Of a stretch of DNA of 59,833 bases, positions 33,012 to 41,630 are shown piece by piece (position 1 is the first letter of the stretch; each line of letters starts with the position of its first letter). The notes beneath the pieces were generated by a model. It saw only the letters and a program-made list of their open reading frames with translations. It was not told the DNA's origin and did no database searches. Made by a program: the position numbers and the translations under genes. The DNA is from JBGPBY01 sp041481485 (GTDB lineage: Bacteria > Acidobacteriota > Terriglobia > 20CM-2-55-15): the NCBI GenBank assembly GCA_041481485.1, contig JBGPBY010000001.1, positions 1 to 59,833 on the forward strand, written 5' to 3'.

Positions 33012-33463
33012 TCGTACGCTCGGCAAATCCTGAAGACGTTCAATCCATGGTCCGCATCATTGCACACCATGCGTCGCAGGGACTGATGCTTCCACGCTCC
33101 GCCAGCGCATTGAATGCGGCATTACATCAATATGTCGTGGCAGAGGCCAATGGCGAAGTCGTCGGCTGTGGAGGCTTGCAACAATACTCGAACGATACGG
33201 CGGAACTATGCGCCCTCGCCACGGCCCCCGCTGGTTCGCCGAGCGGAACCGGACGCGCACTGGTCGACGCGCTAGTGGGACGGGCAAGAAACGGAAGTCT
33301 CAACCGGGTGTTTGCGTTGACGCTGGCTCCGGGATTCTTTGAGCGGATGGGATTCAAAACCATTGAACATCGGGATCTTCCTCTTAAAGTCTGGACCGAT
33401 TGCGTCGCCTGCCCGAAATACGGCAACTGTGACGAAATCGCCATGGTTCTGGATTTGAACTGA
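33008..33463 (+). CDS. argA: GNAT-family N-acetylglutamate synthase (ArgA-type)
   Basis: 151 residues forming one GNAT domain with VVGCGGLQQY and ERMGFKTIEH, plus the late motif CVACPKYGNCDEIAMVL common in short NAGS proteins. It would acetylate glutamate with acetyl-CoA, the first step of the pathway. Unlike E. coli ArgA it has no amino-acid-kinase domain. Translationally coupled to argB (ATGA). The pathway position supports the call; the GNAT fold alone would not. Confidence 0.82.
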   Translation: MIVRSANPEDVQSMVRIIAHHASQGLMLPRSASALNAALHQYVVAEANGEVVGCGGLQQYSNDTAELCALATAPAGSPSGTGRALVDALVGRARNGSLNRVFALTLAPGFFERMGFKTIEHRDLPLKVWTDCVACPKYGNCDEIAMVLDLN

Positions 33464-33471
33464 GACAGACG

Positions 33472-35058
33472 CTAATGCCGCTTTTTTCCGCGCCCTGCGA
33501 GTTTTGCAATCAAGTGTGAAAGTTCTGCAGCATCGACAGGTTTGGCAAGATGGGCGTCAAAGCCGGCAGCAAGTGCTTTGTGAACATCAGTGGTATTCGC
33601 ATAGGCGGTGACGGCGATGGCTGGCGTCTTTCCGCCCTTTAGCGGCTCGAGACTGCGGACTTTGCGAATAAAGCTGAGTCCGTCTTCTTCAGGCATCGCG
33701 ATGTCGCAGAGTGTGAGGTGCGGCTTGAATCGGGAAAGAGCCGCAAGACCGGCGGCGGCGGATGCAGCGGTTTCGACTTCTGCACGGGAAGACTGCAGGA
33801 TCGCCGAGAACGCGTCCCTGGCATCCTCCAGATCGTCAATGACCAGCACACGCAGACCCGTCAGACTTGCTGGACGTTTTCCCGCACCATCGGCAGATAC
33901 ACGCGCCCGGGGTTTTCTGCTGCCCTGAGCAAGTCGAACGACGCACGGAAACGTTACGGTGAAGACAGAGCCTTGACCTTCGCCCTGACTCTGCGCCGTT
34001 ACCGTACCCTGGTGCATGTGGACCAGGTTTCGAACGATCGACAGACCCAGCCCAATGCCGCCAAACATTCGTTTCGAGGAACTGTCCTCCTGTCTGAAGC
34101 GGTCAAACAAATAGGGCAGGAACTCGGCACGGATCCCCTTGCCGGTGTCTTCCACCTGAATTTCAATTTGCTTCCTGTCCTTCCTGAGCTTCGACCGTAC
34201 AGTGATCCTTCCTCCATGTGGAGTGAACTTGACGGCATTCGTAAACAGATTGCGGAATACTTGCTCCATGCGGGCGCGGTCTGCGTGAATTGCGCAAATT
34301 GAAGGATCGAATTTGGTTTGAATCCGGATGGACTTGGCGTCCGCCAGGCTCCGAACCGAATCCAGTGCCGCAACAACACAGTCTTTCGGGTGGATCTCGC
34401 AAAGCTTCAGGAGCATTTTTCCAGACTGAATGCGCGACACATCGAGTAAATCATCGATGAGCTGGCCCTGATCCATGGCGCTCTTTTCGATCACCGCGAT
34501 CGCCCGCGCTGTCTTTTCCGCGTCGGGCTTGCCCAGACGCAGCGTTTGAGCCCAACCCAGGATCGTCGTTAATGGAGTTCGCAGCTCATGGGAAAGCGTG
34601 GCGAGGAATTCGTCCTTCAGCAGGCTCGTTTTTTCGGCGTTTCGCTGCGCGGCCGTCTGCTTCTTCCACGTACGATCTTCAATCGTCAGGAGTGCGGACA
34701 TTGCTTCTGATCGATTCAGACGAACCGCCGTCGCATGCAAATTCAAATCCTTATTTCCAACTCGAGGAAAACTCTGCTCGATAGCAAGGTCACGAAACGG
34801 TTTGCCCTGAACCAAAACGGATTCGAGTATTGTCTCCAGAGTCGGGATGTTCCATTGCTCATCGGCCAATTCAGTGAGGAGCTTCCCTTCAACTTGTCCG
34901 TCTTCGAACTTGAACAGGCTGTAGAACGATTCGTTGGCCATTTGGATGCGCCGCCTGTAATCGAGAAGCAACATCGCAACTGGTACTGTATTGATGATTG
35001 TCCGGAGATTATCGGAGGCGATTTTCAACGTGGCGATTTGCCTGAAGGGTGGCCCCAT
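33472..35058 (-). CDS. hybrid histidine kinase (PAS-HisKA-HATPase-REC)
   Basis: 528 residues with no membrane span, so cytosolic. A PAS domain (about 15-130, VAMLLLDYRRRIQMANESF) precedes the HisKA H-box LSHELRTPL with His157, the ATPase boxes NLFTNAVKFT, VEDTGKGI and GIGLGLSIV, then a receiver domain with phospho-acceptor Asp in LCDIAMPEEDG. It is 18 bp downstream of a single-domain response regulator in the same operon, so the two probably form one signal pathway. Input signal unknown. Confidence 0.92.
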   Translation of the reverse strand: MGPPFRQIATLKIASDNLRTIINTVPVAMLLLDYRRRIQMANESFYSLFKFEDGQVEGKLLTELADEQWNIPTLETILESVLVQGKPFRDLAIEQSFPRVGNKDLNLHATAVRLNRSEAMSALLTIEDRTWKKQTAAQRNAEKTSLLKDEFLATLSHELRTPLTTILGWAQTLRLGKPDAEKTARAIAVIEKSAMDQGQLIDDLLDVSRIQSGKMLLKLCEIHPKDCVVAALDSVRSLADAKSIRIQTKFDPSICAIHADRARMEQVFRNLFTNAVKFTPHGGRITVRSKLRKDRKQIEIQVEDTGKGIRAEFLPYLFDRFRQEDSSSKRMFGGIGLGLSIVRNLVHMHQGTVTAQSQGEGQGSVFTVTFPCVVRLAQGSRKPRARVSADGAGKRPASLTGLRVLVIDDLEDARDAFSAILQSSRAEVETAASAAAGLAALSRFKPHLTLCDIAMPEEDGLSFIRKVRSLEPLKGGKTPAIAVTAYANTTDVHKALAAGFDAHLAKPVDAAELSHLIAKLAGRGKKRH

Positions 35059-35076
35059 TATTCGTCTTTCAACATC

Positions 35077-35490
35077 TCAGGGTCGTTTTTGGGAACGATG
35101 GGTTGGGAGCTTTGAAATCAGCGTGTCCAGCTTTTCTCCTGTGATTGGTTTGGAAAGAAACAGATTGATGACCGTGTCAGTGTCGTCGCCCAGATTGTAA
35201 AGATCGGTATCGTTCATTGCTGTGTGCATCGCAATCACCGCGTTTTTCCCCTCAGGCATTGCGCGCAGGGCCTGCGCAACTTCATAGCCGGGCATGTCGG
35301 GCAATCGCATGTCACAAAGAATGAATTCCGGCTGGAAACTCGCAGCCATTTGAAGCGCCTCGCGGCCGTTGGAGGCAATTCGAACCTCAAGTCCCTTGTC
35401 GCGTATGAACTCTGCTGTCGCTTCCGCAAGAGGTTCATGGTCTTCGACGAGCAATACCCGATAACGTGATCGGTAATGTTTCGAATTCAC
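35077..35490 (-). CDS. single-domain response regulator
   Basis: 137 residues, a receiver domain only: VLLVEDHEPLAEA with the acidic pocket, LCDMRLPDMPG with phospho-acceptor Asp, and LSKPIT with the conserved Lys. The GTG start at 35490 is preceded by CGGAGGAA and is better than the longer frame. With no output domain it probably acts on a partner protein or relays phosphate to or from the downstream hybrid kinase. Confidence 0.9.
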   Translation of the reverse strand: MNSKHYRSRYRVLLVEDHEPLAEATAEFIRDKGLEVRIASNGREALQMAASFQPEFILCDMRLPDMPGYEVAQALRAMPEGKNAVIAMHTAMNDTDLYNLGDDTDTVINLFLSKPITGEKLDTLISKLPTHRSQKRP

Positions 35491-35594
35491 GAAGTTCCTC
35501 CGTAAAGCCGCAATCGTGCGACGCCACAATCTGGGCCGCAAAAATTCAAGTAGTCTCTGCTTTCAGTAAAGCATGAATGGAGGTAATTATGGGA

Positions 35595-36914
35595 CTACAT
35601 ACTGTTGGGGCGTCTGAAGGATTTGTCTTTGCGGGCGACGATGTTCGCAGGAAGAAGGTAATCCTTTGGAATATCGGCAAATTCTGCCGAGAACGTATTC
35701 AAGTCGATTTCCGAAAGTTCTTTGCCTTCAGTCAGAGCCTGCCGTACTGCACGTGCAACCACATCGTGAGCTGTCCGGAATGGAACACCTTTAAGGACCA
35801 GGAAATCCGCCAGGTCCGTTGCACCCATAAAAGAGTCGGAGGCGGCGGCCTGCATCGTTCCAGCGTTCAGTTGGACGGTTCGAATTGTGAGCCGCAGCAC
35901 GCTGAAAGTCAGCCGAATGTTTTGAAACGCCGTCAGCATGGCTTCCTTGTCTTCCTGAAGATCCTTGTTGTATCCGGTTGGCAGACCTTTCATAACGGAG
36001 AGAAATCCAGTCAGAAGCCCGGTCGTCATTGCTGCCTTCGCCCGAATCAGCTCCAGTCCGTCTGGATTCTTTTTCTGCGGCATCAAACTGCTGCCGGTCG
36101 TGACCTTCTCGGACAGCTCGAGAAATCCAAACTCGCTGGATGAATACAAAATCCAGTCTTCCGCGAGCCGGCTGGCATGAACCATTGCCAGCGCAGCGTT
36201 CGCCAGAAACTCAATTACAAAATCCCGATCCGACGTGGCATCCAGAGCATTTGCCGATATACGGGTAAATCCAAGGTCCTTTGCAATCGCTTCGCGGTTC
36301 AGTGCGAAATTGGAGCCCGCGACTGCACCGGAACCCAGTGGCATGACGTTTATTCTCTCCAGCGAGCCTTCAAATCGTTCGCGGTCACGTGTGAACATCT
36401 CTACATAGGCCAGGCAGTAATCGCACCACCGAATCGGTTGTGCCCGCCGCATATGGGTGTATGCGGGAAGAAGCACCGCGGGATATCGATTCGCGCATTC
36501 CACTAAGGCAAGAGTAAGGGCCTCCAGATCGGCAGTGATCAGTTCGACAGCTTTCCGAACGTAGAGTCTGAAATCGGTTGCGACCTGATCGTTGCGGCTC
36601 CGGCCGGTGTGCAGCTTGAGCGCCACCGCACCAAGCTGCTCGGCCAGTGTCGCCTCGACAAAAGTGTGGATGTCTTCGTAAGGCATCGCTTTCACTTCGT
36701 CGGGAGAATATTTGCTGAGAATCGCTTCCAATCCGCGATCGATGGTCTGCCACTCCTCGTCGTTCAATATTCCCGCGCCGTGCAATCCTCTGGCGTGAGC
36801 ACGGCTGGCTCGGATATCCACTTCGAGCAGAACTGCATCGATCGGAAGCGATCGATTCATTTTCTCGAAAACCGGATCCTGTTCCTCTTCAAAGCGGCCT
36901 TTCCACAGCTTCAT
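35595..36914 (-). CDS. argH: argininosuccinate lyase
   Basis: 439 residues from MKLWKGRFEE, 10 bp after argG. The fumarase-superfamily signature GSSLMPQKKNPD is present, along with LHTGRSRNDQVATD and TSDRDFVIEFL. It splits argininosuccinate to arginine and fumarate. Last gene of the argF-argG-argH operon. Confidence 0.95.
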   Translation of the reverse strand: MKLWKGRFEEEQDPVFEKMNRSLPIDAVLLEVDIRASRAHARGLHGAGILNDEEWQTIDRGLEAILSKYSPDEVKAMPYEDIHTFVEATLAEQLGAVALKLHTGRSRNDQVATDFRLYVRKAVELITADLEALTLALVECANRYPAVLLPAYTHMRRAQPIRWCDYCLAYVEMFTRDRERFEGSLERINVMPLGSGAVAGSNFALNREAIAKDLGFTRISANALDATSDRDFVIEFLANAALAMVHASRLAEDWILYSSSEFGFLELSEKVTTGSSLMPQKKNPDGLELIRAKAAMTTGLLTGFLSVMKGLPTGYNKDLQEDKEAMLTAFQNIRLTFSVLRLTIRTVQLNAGTMQAAASDSFMGATDLADFLVLKGVPFRTAHDVVARAVRQALTEGKELSEIDLNTFSAEFADIPKDYLLPANIVARKDKSFRRPNSM

Positions 36915-36924
36915 CTTGCGTCCG

Positions 36925-38103
36925 TCAAACCGCTTTGAGTCCGGAGAATTTGATGAACCCTTCGGCATCCTGATGCATTGTTTCGCCGGAGCCGAACGAC
37001 GGAATTTCCTTGTGATACAGGCTGTGCGGGGAGCGCCGGCTTTTCACCGTGAGATTGCCTTTGTACAAACTGAGCGTGACGGAACCGGTGATGTTCTGAT
37101 TCGTTTTTGCGAAAAATGCATCCAGAGCCTCGCGAAGCGGTGTGAACCATTGCCCGTCATAGACAAGCTGGGCATAGGTAATTGCAAGAGTATCCTTCTG
37201 GCGGCGTGTCTGACGGTCCAGAACGAGAGATTCCAATTCCCGGTGCGCCACCGTGATCAGAGTACCTCCTGGCGTCTCGTAGACTCCACGCGATTTCAGA
37301 CCGAGAATCCGATTCTCGACAAGGTCCACCCGGCCAATACCGTTTGTTCCGGCAATCTCGTTCAAGTCTTCCATCAATTGAATCGGAGGAATTGGAAACC
37401 CATTGAGGCCAACGGGAACCCCGCCCTCGAAGTCGATGGTGATTTCACTGTCTCCGTCCGGACAAACGGCGGGATCCAGCGTCAATTCGAAGATGTCGTG
37501 AGGTGGAGGTTCGGCCGGATCGTCGAGAATGCCCCCTTCATGACTGAAATGCCAAAGATTCGAATCGTGGCTGTAGATTTTCTCTTCTGTAGTCCGGATG
37601 GGTATATTGCGCTCCTTTGCATAAGCGATTGCTTCCCGCCTCGACTGAATTTCCCATTCGCGCCACGGGGCGACGATCCTCAACTGGGGCGCGAAGGTCT
37701 TATACGCCAGCTCGAATCTTACCTGGTCGTTTCCCTTCGGTTCGCAACCGTGAACCAAAGCGTCAGCGCCTTCTCTCAGTGCAATTTCAACCTGACGCTT
37801 TGCAATCAAAGGGCGCGCGATGGAAGCGCCCAGAAGGTATGAGCCTTCATAGCTGGCCCCCGACTTTACGAGAGGCCAGAGATAATCGACGACAAATTCA
37901 CTCCGCAAGTCCTCGGCGAAAACTCTGTCGGCGCCTGTTTTGAAGGCTTTTCGCTGTGCTTCTTCCGGGCCGTCGATCTGGCCGACGTTGGCAATGTAGG
38001 CGATTACCTCACACCCATAATTTTCTTTGAGCCAGGGGATGATGATCGAGGTGTCCAAACCGCCCGAGTACGCGAGCACGGCTCTCTTCAATGGCAGTTT
38101 CAT
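36925..38103 (-). CDS. argG: argininosuccinate synthase
   Basis: 392 residues. VLAYSGGLDTSIIIPWLKE is the N-type PP-loop, followed by GCEPKGNDQVRFE and EGGVPVGLNG. It joins citrulline and aspartate with ATP. The first 95 nt lie inside the end of argF in another frame; a GGAG at 38111-38114, 7 bp before the ATG, sits within argF. The N-terminal PP-loop is essential, so the start cannot be moved downstream. Confidence 0.95.
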   Translation of the reverse strand: MKLPLKRAVLAYSGGLDTSIIIPWLKENYGCEVIAYIANVGQIDGPEEAQRKAFKTGADRVFAEDLRSEFVVDYLWPLVKSGASYEGSYLLGASIARPLIAKRQVEIALREGADALVHGCEPKGNDQVRFELAYKTFAPQLRIVAPWREWEIQSRREAIAYAKERNIPIRTTEEKIYSHDSNLWHFSHEGGILDDPAEPPPHDIFELTLDPAVCPDGDSEITIDFEGGVPVGLNGFPIPPIQLMEDLNEIAGTNGIGRVDLVENRILGLKSRGVYETPGGTLITVAHRELESLVLDRQTRRQKDTLAITYAQLVYDGQWFTPLREALDAFFAKTNQNITGSVTLSLYKGNLTVKSRRSPHSLYHKEIPSFGSGETMHQDAEGFIKFSGLKAV

Positions 38104-38983
38104 CGTGATTCTCCAGAAGCGAAATCAATATGGCCTTCTCTGCCGGCAGTCTGTTGGCCGCCTGGCGGAAAACCAGCGAATTGTCGGAGTCGATGACGGG
38201 ATCCGTCACCTCCAGGCCGCGATGGGCCGGGAGACAGTGCATAAAGAATGACGGCTTGCCGGTTTTTGCGAAGAGCCGTTCGTTGACCTGATACGGAAGG
38301 AAAATTTCGTTGCGTTCTTTCGCTTCGCTTTCCTGGCCCATACTCGTCCAGACATCGGTGTAGATCGCATCCGCGCCTTCGACGGCATCCGGTTCCGTAA
38401 ACCAATCGACAGCTTCTCCGGATTGCGGCCCAAACCCCCTGGGACAAATGGCCCGGAAGGAAATGCCGGAAAGCTCACATGCTTTCCACAACGAACGCGA
38501 CACGTTGTTCCAATCGCCGATATAGGCGACGGTTTTGTTGTCAATTTCATCCCACACTTCGGAAAGCGTCAGGACATCTGCAAGAGCCTGGCAAGGATGT
38601 TCCCAGTCGCTAAGCGCATTAATCACGGGAATCGTCGCAAACGTTGCCAGCTCTTCCAGATTCACATGCCGGAAAACGCGCGCCACAATGCCGTCGACCC
38701 ACAAAGACAAATTCCGAGCGAGGTCCGGTATGCTTTCACGTTCCCCCAGCTGGCTCTCTCCATCCCCAAGAAGAATCGGCCAGGCGCCCAGTTGCCGGAT
38801 GGCGACTTCAAACGTCACCCGGGTGCGCAACGACGGCTTTTCAAAAATCATGGCGATGTTTTTTCCTGCCAGGGCAAAATTGAGGCGATTCGTGCGTTGT
38901 GCCGCTGCGGAAGACAACAGATAGGAGAAGTCGCCTTTGGACAGCTGCCCAAGGGACAGCATGTCTGCATACTTATTCATCAT
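38009..38983 (-). CDS. argF: ornithine carbamoyltransferase with overlapping C-terminal tail
   Basis: 324 residues. Carbamoyl-phosphate site KPSLRTRVTFE, HPCQALAD, the SMG loop in VWTSMGQE, and HCLPAHRG. These are the OTCase motifs, and the SMG form argues for ornithine over acetylated substrates. The usual fold ends near RLPAEKAILISLL; a further 30 or so residues are encoded inside argG. An ATG at 38983 and a second at 38980 compete; both lie at or next to ARG boxes, and the mRNA appears leaderless. Confidence 0.94.
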   Translation of the reverse strand: MMNKYADMLSLGQLSKGDFSYLLSSAAAQRTNRLNFALAGKNIAMIFEKPSLRTRVTFEVAIRQLGAWPILLGDGESQLGERESIPDLARNLSLWVDGIVARVFRHVNLEELATFATIPVINALSDWEHPCQALADVLTLSEVWDEIDNKTVAYIGDWNNVSRSLWKACELSGISFRAICPRGFGPQSGEAVDWFTEPDAVEGADAIYTDVWTSMGQESEAKERNEIFLPYQVNERLFAKTGKPSFFMHCLPAHRGLEVTDPVIDSDNSLVFRQAANRLPAEKAILISLLENHDETAIEESRARVLGRFGHLDHHPLAQRKLWV

Positions 38984-38999
38984 AGTGCATAAGTATGCG
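38966..38999. promoter_or_regulatory. paired ARG boxes (ArgR operator) at argF
   Basis: Two 14-bp boxes, TGCATACTTATTCA (38966-38979) and TGCATAAGTATGCG (38986-38999), centres 20 bp apart. The first overlaps the second argF ATG and the codons after it; the second covers the -10 of the argF promoter. The first matches the E. coli core TGAATAATTATTCA at 12 of 14 positions. The layout is the same as at argC. Confidence 0.72.
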
Positions 39000-39020
39000 T
39001 AAGCGGCGTCTGGCGGTCAA
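38992..39020 (-). promoter_or_regulatory. sigma-70 promoter of argF-argG-argH
   Basis: On the minus strand TTGACC (39020-39015) is followed after 17 bp by CATACT (38997-38992). The first ATG begins 9 nt... 8 bases past the -10, so the transcript would start within a few bases of the ATG and lack a Shine-Dalgarno. The -35 is identical to that of argC. Confidence 0.6.
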
Positions 39021-39072
39021 CGGTTTTCAATACGGTTGATGAATTGTCCCATCCTGCGTCCGGGAATCGATT

Positions 39073-39081
39073 TGCTATAAT
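39073..39081 (+). promoter_or_regulatory. extended -10 promoter of argR
   Basis: TGCTATAAT (TG, one base, TATAAT; 39073-39081 including the preceding T) lies 20 bp before the argR ATG. The -35 region is weak. It is about 75 bp from the ARG boxes of the divergent argF promoter. Confidence 0.5.
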
Positions 39082-39101
39082 TCCCGCGCACCAGGCGCGT
39101 C

Positions 39102-39539
39102 ATGAAAAAATTCCGTCAAAAGGCCATTTTGGACCTCGTTCGAAACCGGGAGATTGCCAGTCAGGAAGAGCTGCTGGAAAATCTCCTTGCACGCAAGATC
39201 GACGTGTCGCAATCCACGTTGTCGCGCGACATTCAGGAACTCGGACTGGCGAAATCCGGAGGTGTTTACACCGTCATGGATCCGGACACAACGCCGGCAT
39301 CCGATGAATCGGCCCAGCGAATTCTGGGAGAATTTCTCCATGAAGTCGCCGTGGCTCAGAACATTCTGGTGCTGAAAACCGGACCGGCGAATGCTTCCGT
39401 TGTCGCCAAGGCCGTTGATAATGCCGGTTGGCCGGAAATTGTCGGAAGTATCGCGGGGGACGATACCGTCTTTGTCCTGGTTCGATCGCCGAAAGAGGGT
39501 CAGGAACTGCGGCGGCGGATCATGGAGTTTCTAAAATAA
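39102..39539 (+). CDS. argR: arginine repressor
   Basis: 145 residues. The winged helix holds ASQEELLENLLARK and SQSTLSRDIQELGLAK, the ArgR recognition helix. The C-terminal hexamer/arginine domain has LKTGPANASVVAKAVD and IAGDDTVFVLVRS, with the Asp-Asp pair that binds arginine. It probably represses both arg clusters of this window through the ARG-box pairs described. Divergent from argF. Its end overlaps folK by 9 bp. Confidence 0.95.
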   Translation: MKKFRQKAILDLVRNREIASQEELLENLLARKIDVSQSTLSRDIQELGLAKSGGVYTVMDPDTTPASDESAQRILGEFLHEVAVAQNILVLKTGPANASVVAKAVDNAGWPEIVGSIAGDDTVFVLVRSPKEGQELRRRIMEFLK

Positions 39540-40022
39540 AGGTGGGGCGTACATCCGGACTTCGCCCTTGTCGGCACAATCTTCCAACAATTGGCGAATT
39601 GTCAGGTTCCGGACAGGATCCCGAAAGTCCGGTGCGATTTCCGCAAGAGGGGCAAGTACGAATCTCCGTTCCGTATATCGCGGATGAGGCAGCGTCAATC
39701 CTTCAGCTCGCAGGTTCGACGATCCATACAAGAGAATATCCAGGTCCAGCGGACGCGGGCCTTTCGATTGATCACGGACCCTTCCCGCTTCCTTTTCGAT
39801 TGCAAGACAAAGCTCGAGCAGTTTCAAAGGCGGAAGGCGCGTCCCGATTTCGACAACTGTATTCAAAAACCACGGCTGGTCTTCGAAGTCCCGGGGCTCG
39901 GTAATGTACAATGAGGCGCTTCGCAGCAGGGTCACATCGTAGCTGCGAAGAGAAATCGCCGCATCGCGAAGTTGCTTTTCGCGATCGCCGACGTTGGATC
40001 CAAGACCGACAAAGATTTCCAT
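39531..40022 (-). CDS. folK: 2-amino-4-hydroxy-6-hydroxymethyldihydropteridine pyrophosphokinase
   Basis: 163 residues, full length: FVGLGSNVGDRE at the N-terminus and the HPPK signature KGPRPLDLDILLYG, followed by PHPRYTERRFVLAPL. It transfers pyrophosphate from ATP in folate synthesis. No other folate gene is adjacent. The last 9 bp overlap the end of argR. Confidence 0.95.
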   Translation of the reverse strand: MEIFVGLGSNVGDREKQLRDAAISLRSYDVTLLRSASLYITEPRDFEDQPWFLNTVVEIGTRLPPLKLLELCLAIEKEAGRVRDQSKGPRPLDLDILLYGSSNLRAEGLTLPHPRYTERRFVLAPLAEIAPDFRDPVRNLTIRQLLEDCADKGEVRMYAPPLF

Positions 40023-40046
40023 GGTTCGAATTATGATGCATCAATT

Positions 40047-40604
40047 ATGAAAACACGCGTGACTGAGACTCCTCTCGAGGGCCTCTTCGTCGTCAATATT
40101 GAGTTCTTCAAGGACGAGCGGGGGTTTTTCATAGAAAGCTGGAGCAAGAAGGATTTCGCTGCCGCGGGCATTCGCGCCGATTTCGTTCAGGACTCGCATT
40201 CCGCATCTCGCTATGGAGTGCTGCGCGGAATGCATTATCAGGACATGCGCGCTCCAACCGGAAAGCTCGTGCGTTGTACGGTCGGCCGGATCCTCGATGT
40301 TGCAGTGGACCTGCGAGAAAGCTCCAAAACGTTTGGAAAGTATTTCAGCATCGAACTGAGTTCTGAAAATAAGTCCATGCTTTGGGTTCCCGTCGGCTTT
40401 GCACACGGATTTGGAACTCTATCGGACTACTGTGAGGTCCAGTACAAACAAACGGATTTCTATAATCCCCAGACCGAGGGGGGAATCGCATGGAATGATC
40501 CGGAGGTCGGCATTCCGTGGCCCATTAACTCTCCGGTGTTGTCGCAGCGGGATCAGAATCAGAAAAGTTTTGCAGAATATCGAAAGGCGCCGGTGTTTCG
40601 CTGA
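40047..40604 (+). CDS. rfbC: dTDP-4-dehydrorhamnose 3,5-epimerase
   Basis: 185 residues of the RmlC cupin: ERGFFIESW, FVQDSHSASRYGVLRGMHYQ with the catalytic His, VDLRESSKTFGK and VPVGFAHGF. It epimerises the sugar ring in dTDP-L-rhamnose synthesis. rfbA, rfbB and rfbD are not here. Start ATG at 40047, 24 bp from the divergent folK. Confidence 0.93.
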   Translation: MKTRVTETPLEGLFVVNIEFFKDERGFFIESWSKKDFAAAGIRADFVQDSHSASRYGVLRGMHYQDMRAPTGKLVRCTVGRILDVAVDLRESSKTFGKYFSIELSSENKSMLWVPVGFAHGFGTLSDYCEVQYKQTDFYNPQTEGGIAWNDPEVGIPWPINSPVLSQRDQNQKSFAEYRKAPVFR

Positions 40605-41630
40605 TCAATACTGGCGGCTCATCGCGCGATACTGCGCGACGGCAAAATTGTGGGCTGCCAGGGTCTCCGAGAAAATGTGGCGCCCGCCGGTGGTTCGCAC
40701 GAAGTAAAAATAGTTGGTTCCTGCCGGTTGAATGGCGGCCATCAGGGAATTGTAGCCAGGATTCATGATGGGACCGGGTGGGAGACCGGGATAAACGTAC
40801 GTGTTATAGCGAGAGTCGAACTTCAGATCGCGAAGCGAGAGTTTTCCGCGATATTGATTTTCCAGCTCGAGCGCGTAAATCACTGTCGTGTCGCATTGCA
40901 GCAGCATTTTTTTCCGCAAGCGGTTCTGATAGACCGACGAAATCAGCGGCCGCTCTTCATCATGCGCGGCCTCGGACTCGACAATGGATGCCAGAATCAC
41001 CGTGGCTCCAAGTTTGGCTGGCCAGCGATCGGCAGGAACAGTCTGGCGCAGTTTTCCGATCACTTCATGAAATCGTCCGACCATGGCCTCCACCGCCTGT
41101 TGAGCTGTGGTGTGAGACGGGAAAGAATATGTTTCGGGAAAAAGGTAGCCTTCAAGCGTGTGAGCACCGGAATCGAGATCCTGGATGAGAGGAACCGCGC
41201 TGTCCGCAGCACTTAAGAATTCTTCAGCGCTCCCAAATCCCTCTTCCTCCCATTTTCCAGCGGTTTGGTGCAGCGTCAATCCTTCGGGGACCGTAAATTT
41301 GTGCAGGTACACGCGTCCATTCGCTAGCTTATCGATGACTTCGTTCGGAGACATCGGATGGTCGAACATGTATTCACCCGCCTGAAGCCTGCCGCGATTT
41401 CCAGTCAATACCAACAGCGCCAGCATGACATTTTCACTGCCAATAATGTTCTTTTCGTGCAGGAGATGAACAACTTCCCGGGTGTGCGATCCCTTTGGAA
41501 TTTCAATGATGACAGGATTGGTACCGGTGGAATGAGGAGTCTGCAACTGATTGTGGAGGTACAGATACAACCCTAAACCGGCTCCCATCAGCAGAAAGAA
41601 CAAAATGGCCAGCGCCCGAAGAAGTCTCAT
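40605..41630 (-). CDS. mltG: endolytic peptidoglycan transglycosylase MltG
   Basis: 341 residues. One N-terminal membrane span (about 6-26), a LysM-like segment starting IEIPKGSHTREVVHLL, then the YceG domain with ILASIVESEA, where Glu218 is the catalytic acid by analogy to E. coli, and YNTYVYPGLPPGPIMNPG near the end. It cleaves nascent glycan strands in the periplasm. The ATG overlaps the ruvX stop. Confidence 0.93.
   Translation of the reverse strand: MRLLRALAILFFLLMGAGLGLYLYLHNQLQTPHSTGTNPVIIEIPKGSHTREVVHLLHEKNIIGSENVMLALLVLTGNRGRLQAGEYMFDHPMSPNEVIDKLANGRVYLHKFTVPEGLTLHQTAGKWEEEGFGSAEEFLSAADSAVPLIQDLDSGAHTLEGYLFPETYSFPSHTTAQQAVEAMVGRFHEVIGKLRQTVPADRWPAKLGATVILASIVESEAAHDEERPLISSVYQNRLRKKMLLQCDTTVIYALELENQYRGKLSLRDLKFDSRYNTYVYPGLPPGPIMNPGYNSLMAAIQPAGTNYFYFVRTTGGRHIFSETLAAHNFAVAQYRAMSRQY

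Noticed and set aside
36916..37842. 308-codon plus-strand open frame
   Set aside because: Antisense to argG, which has all expected motifs.
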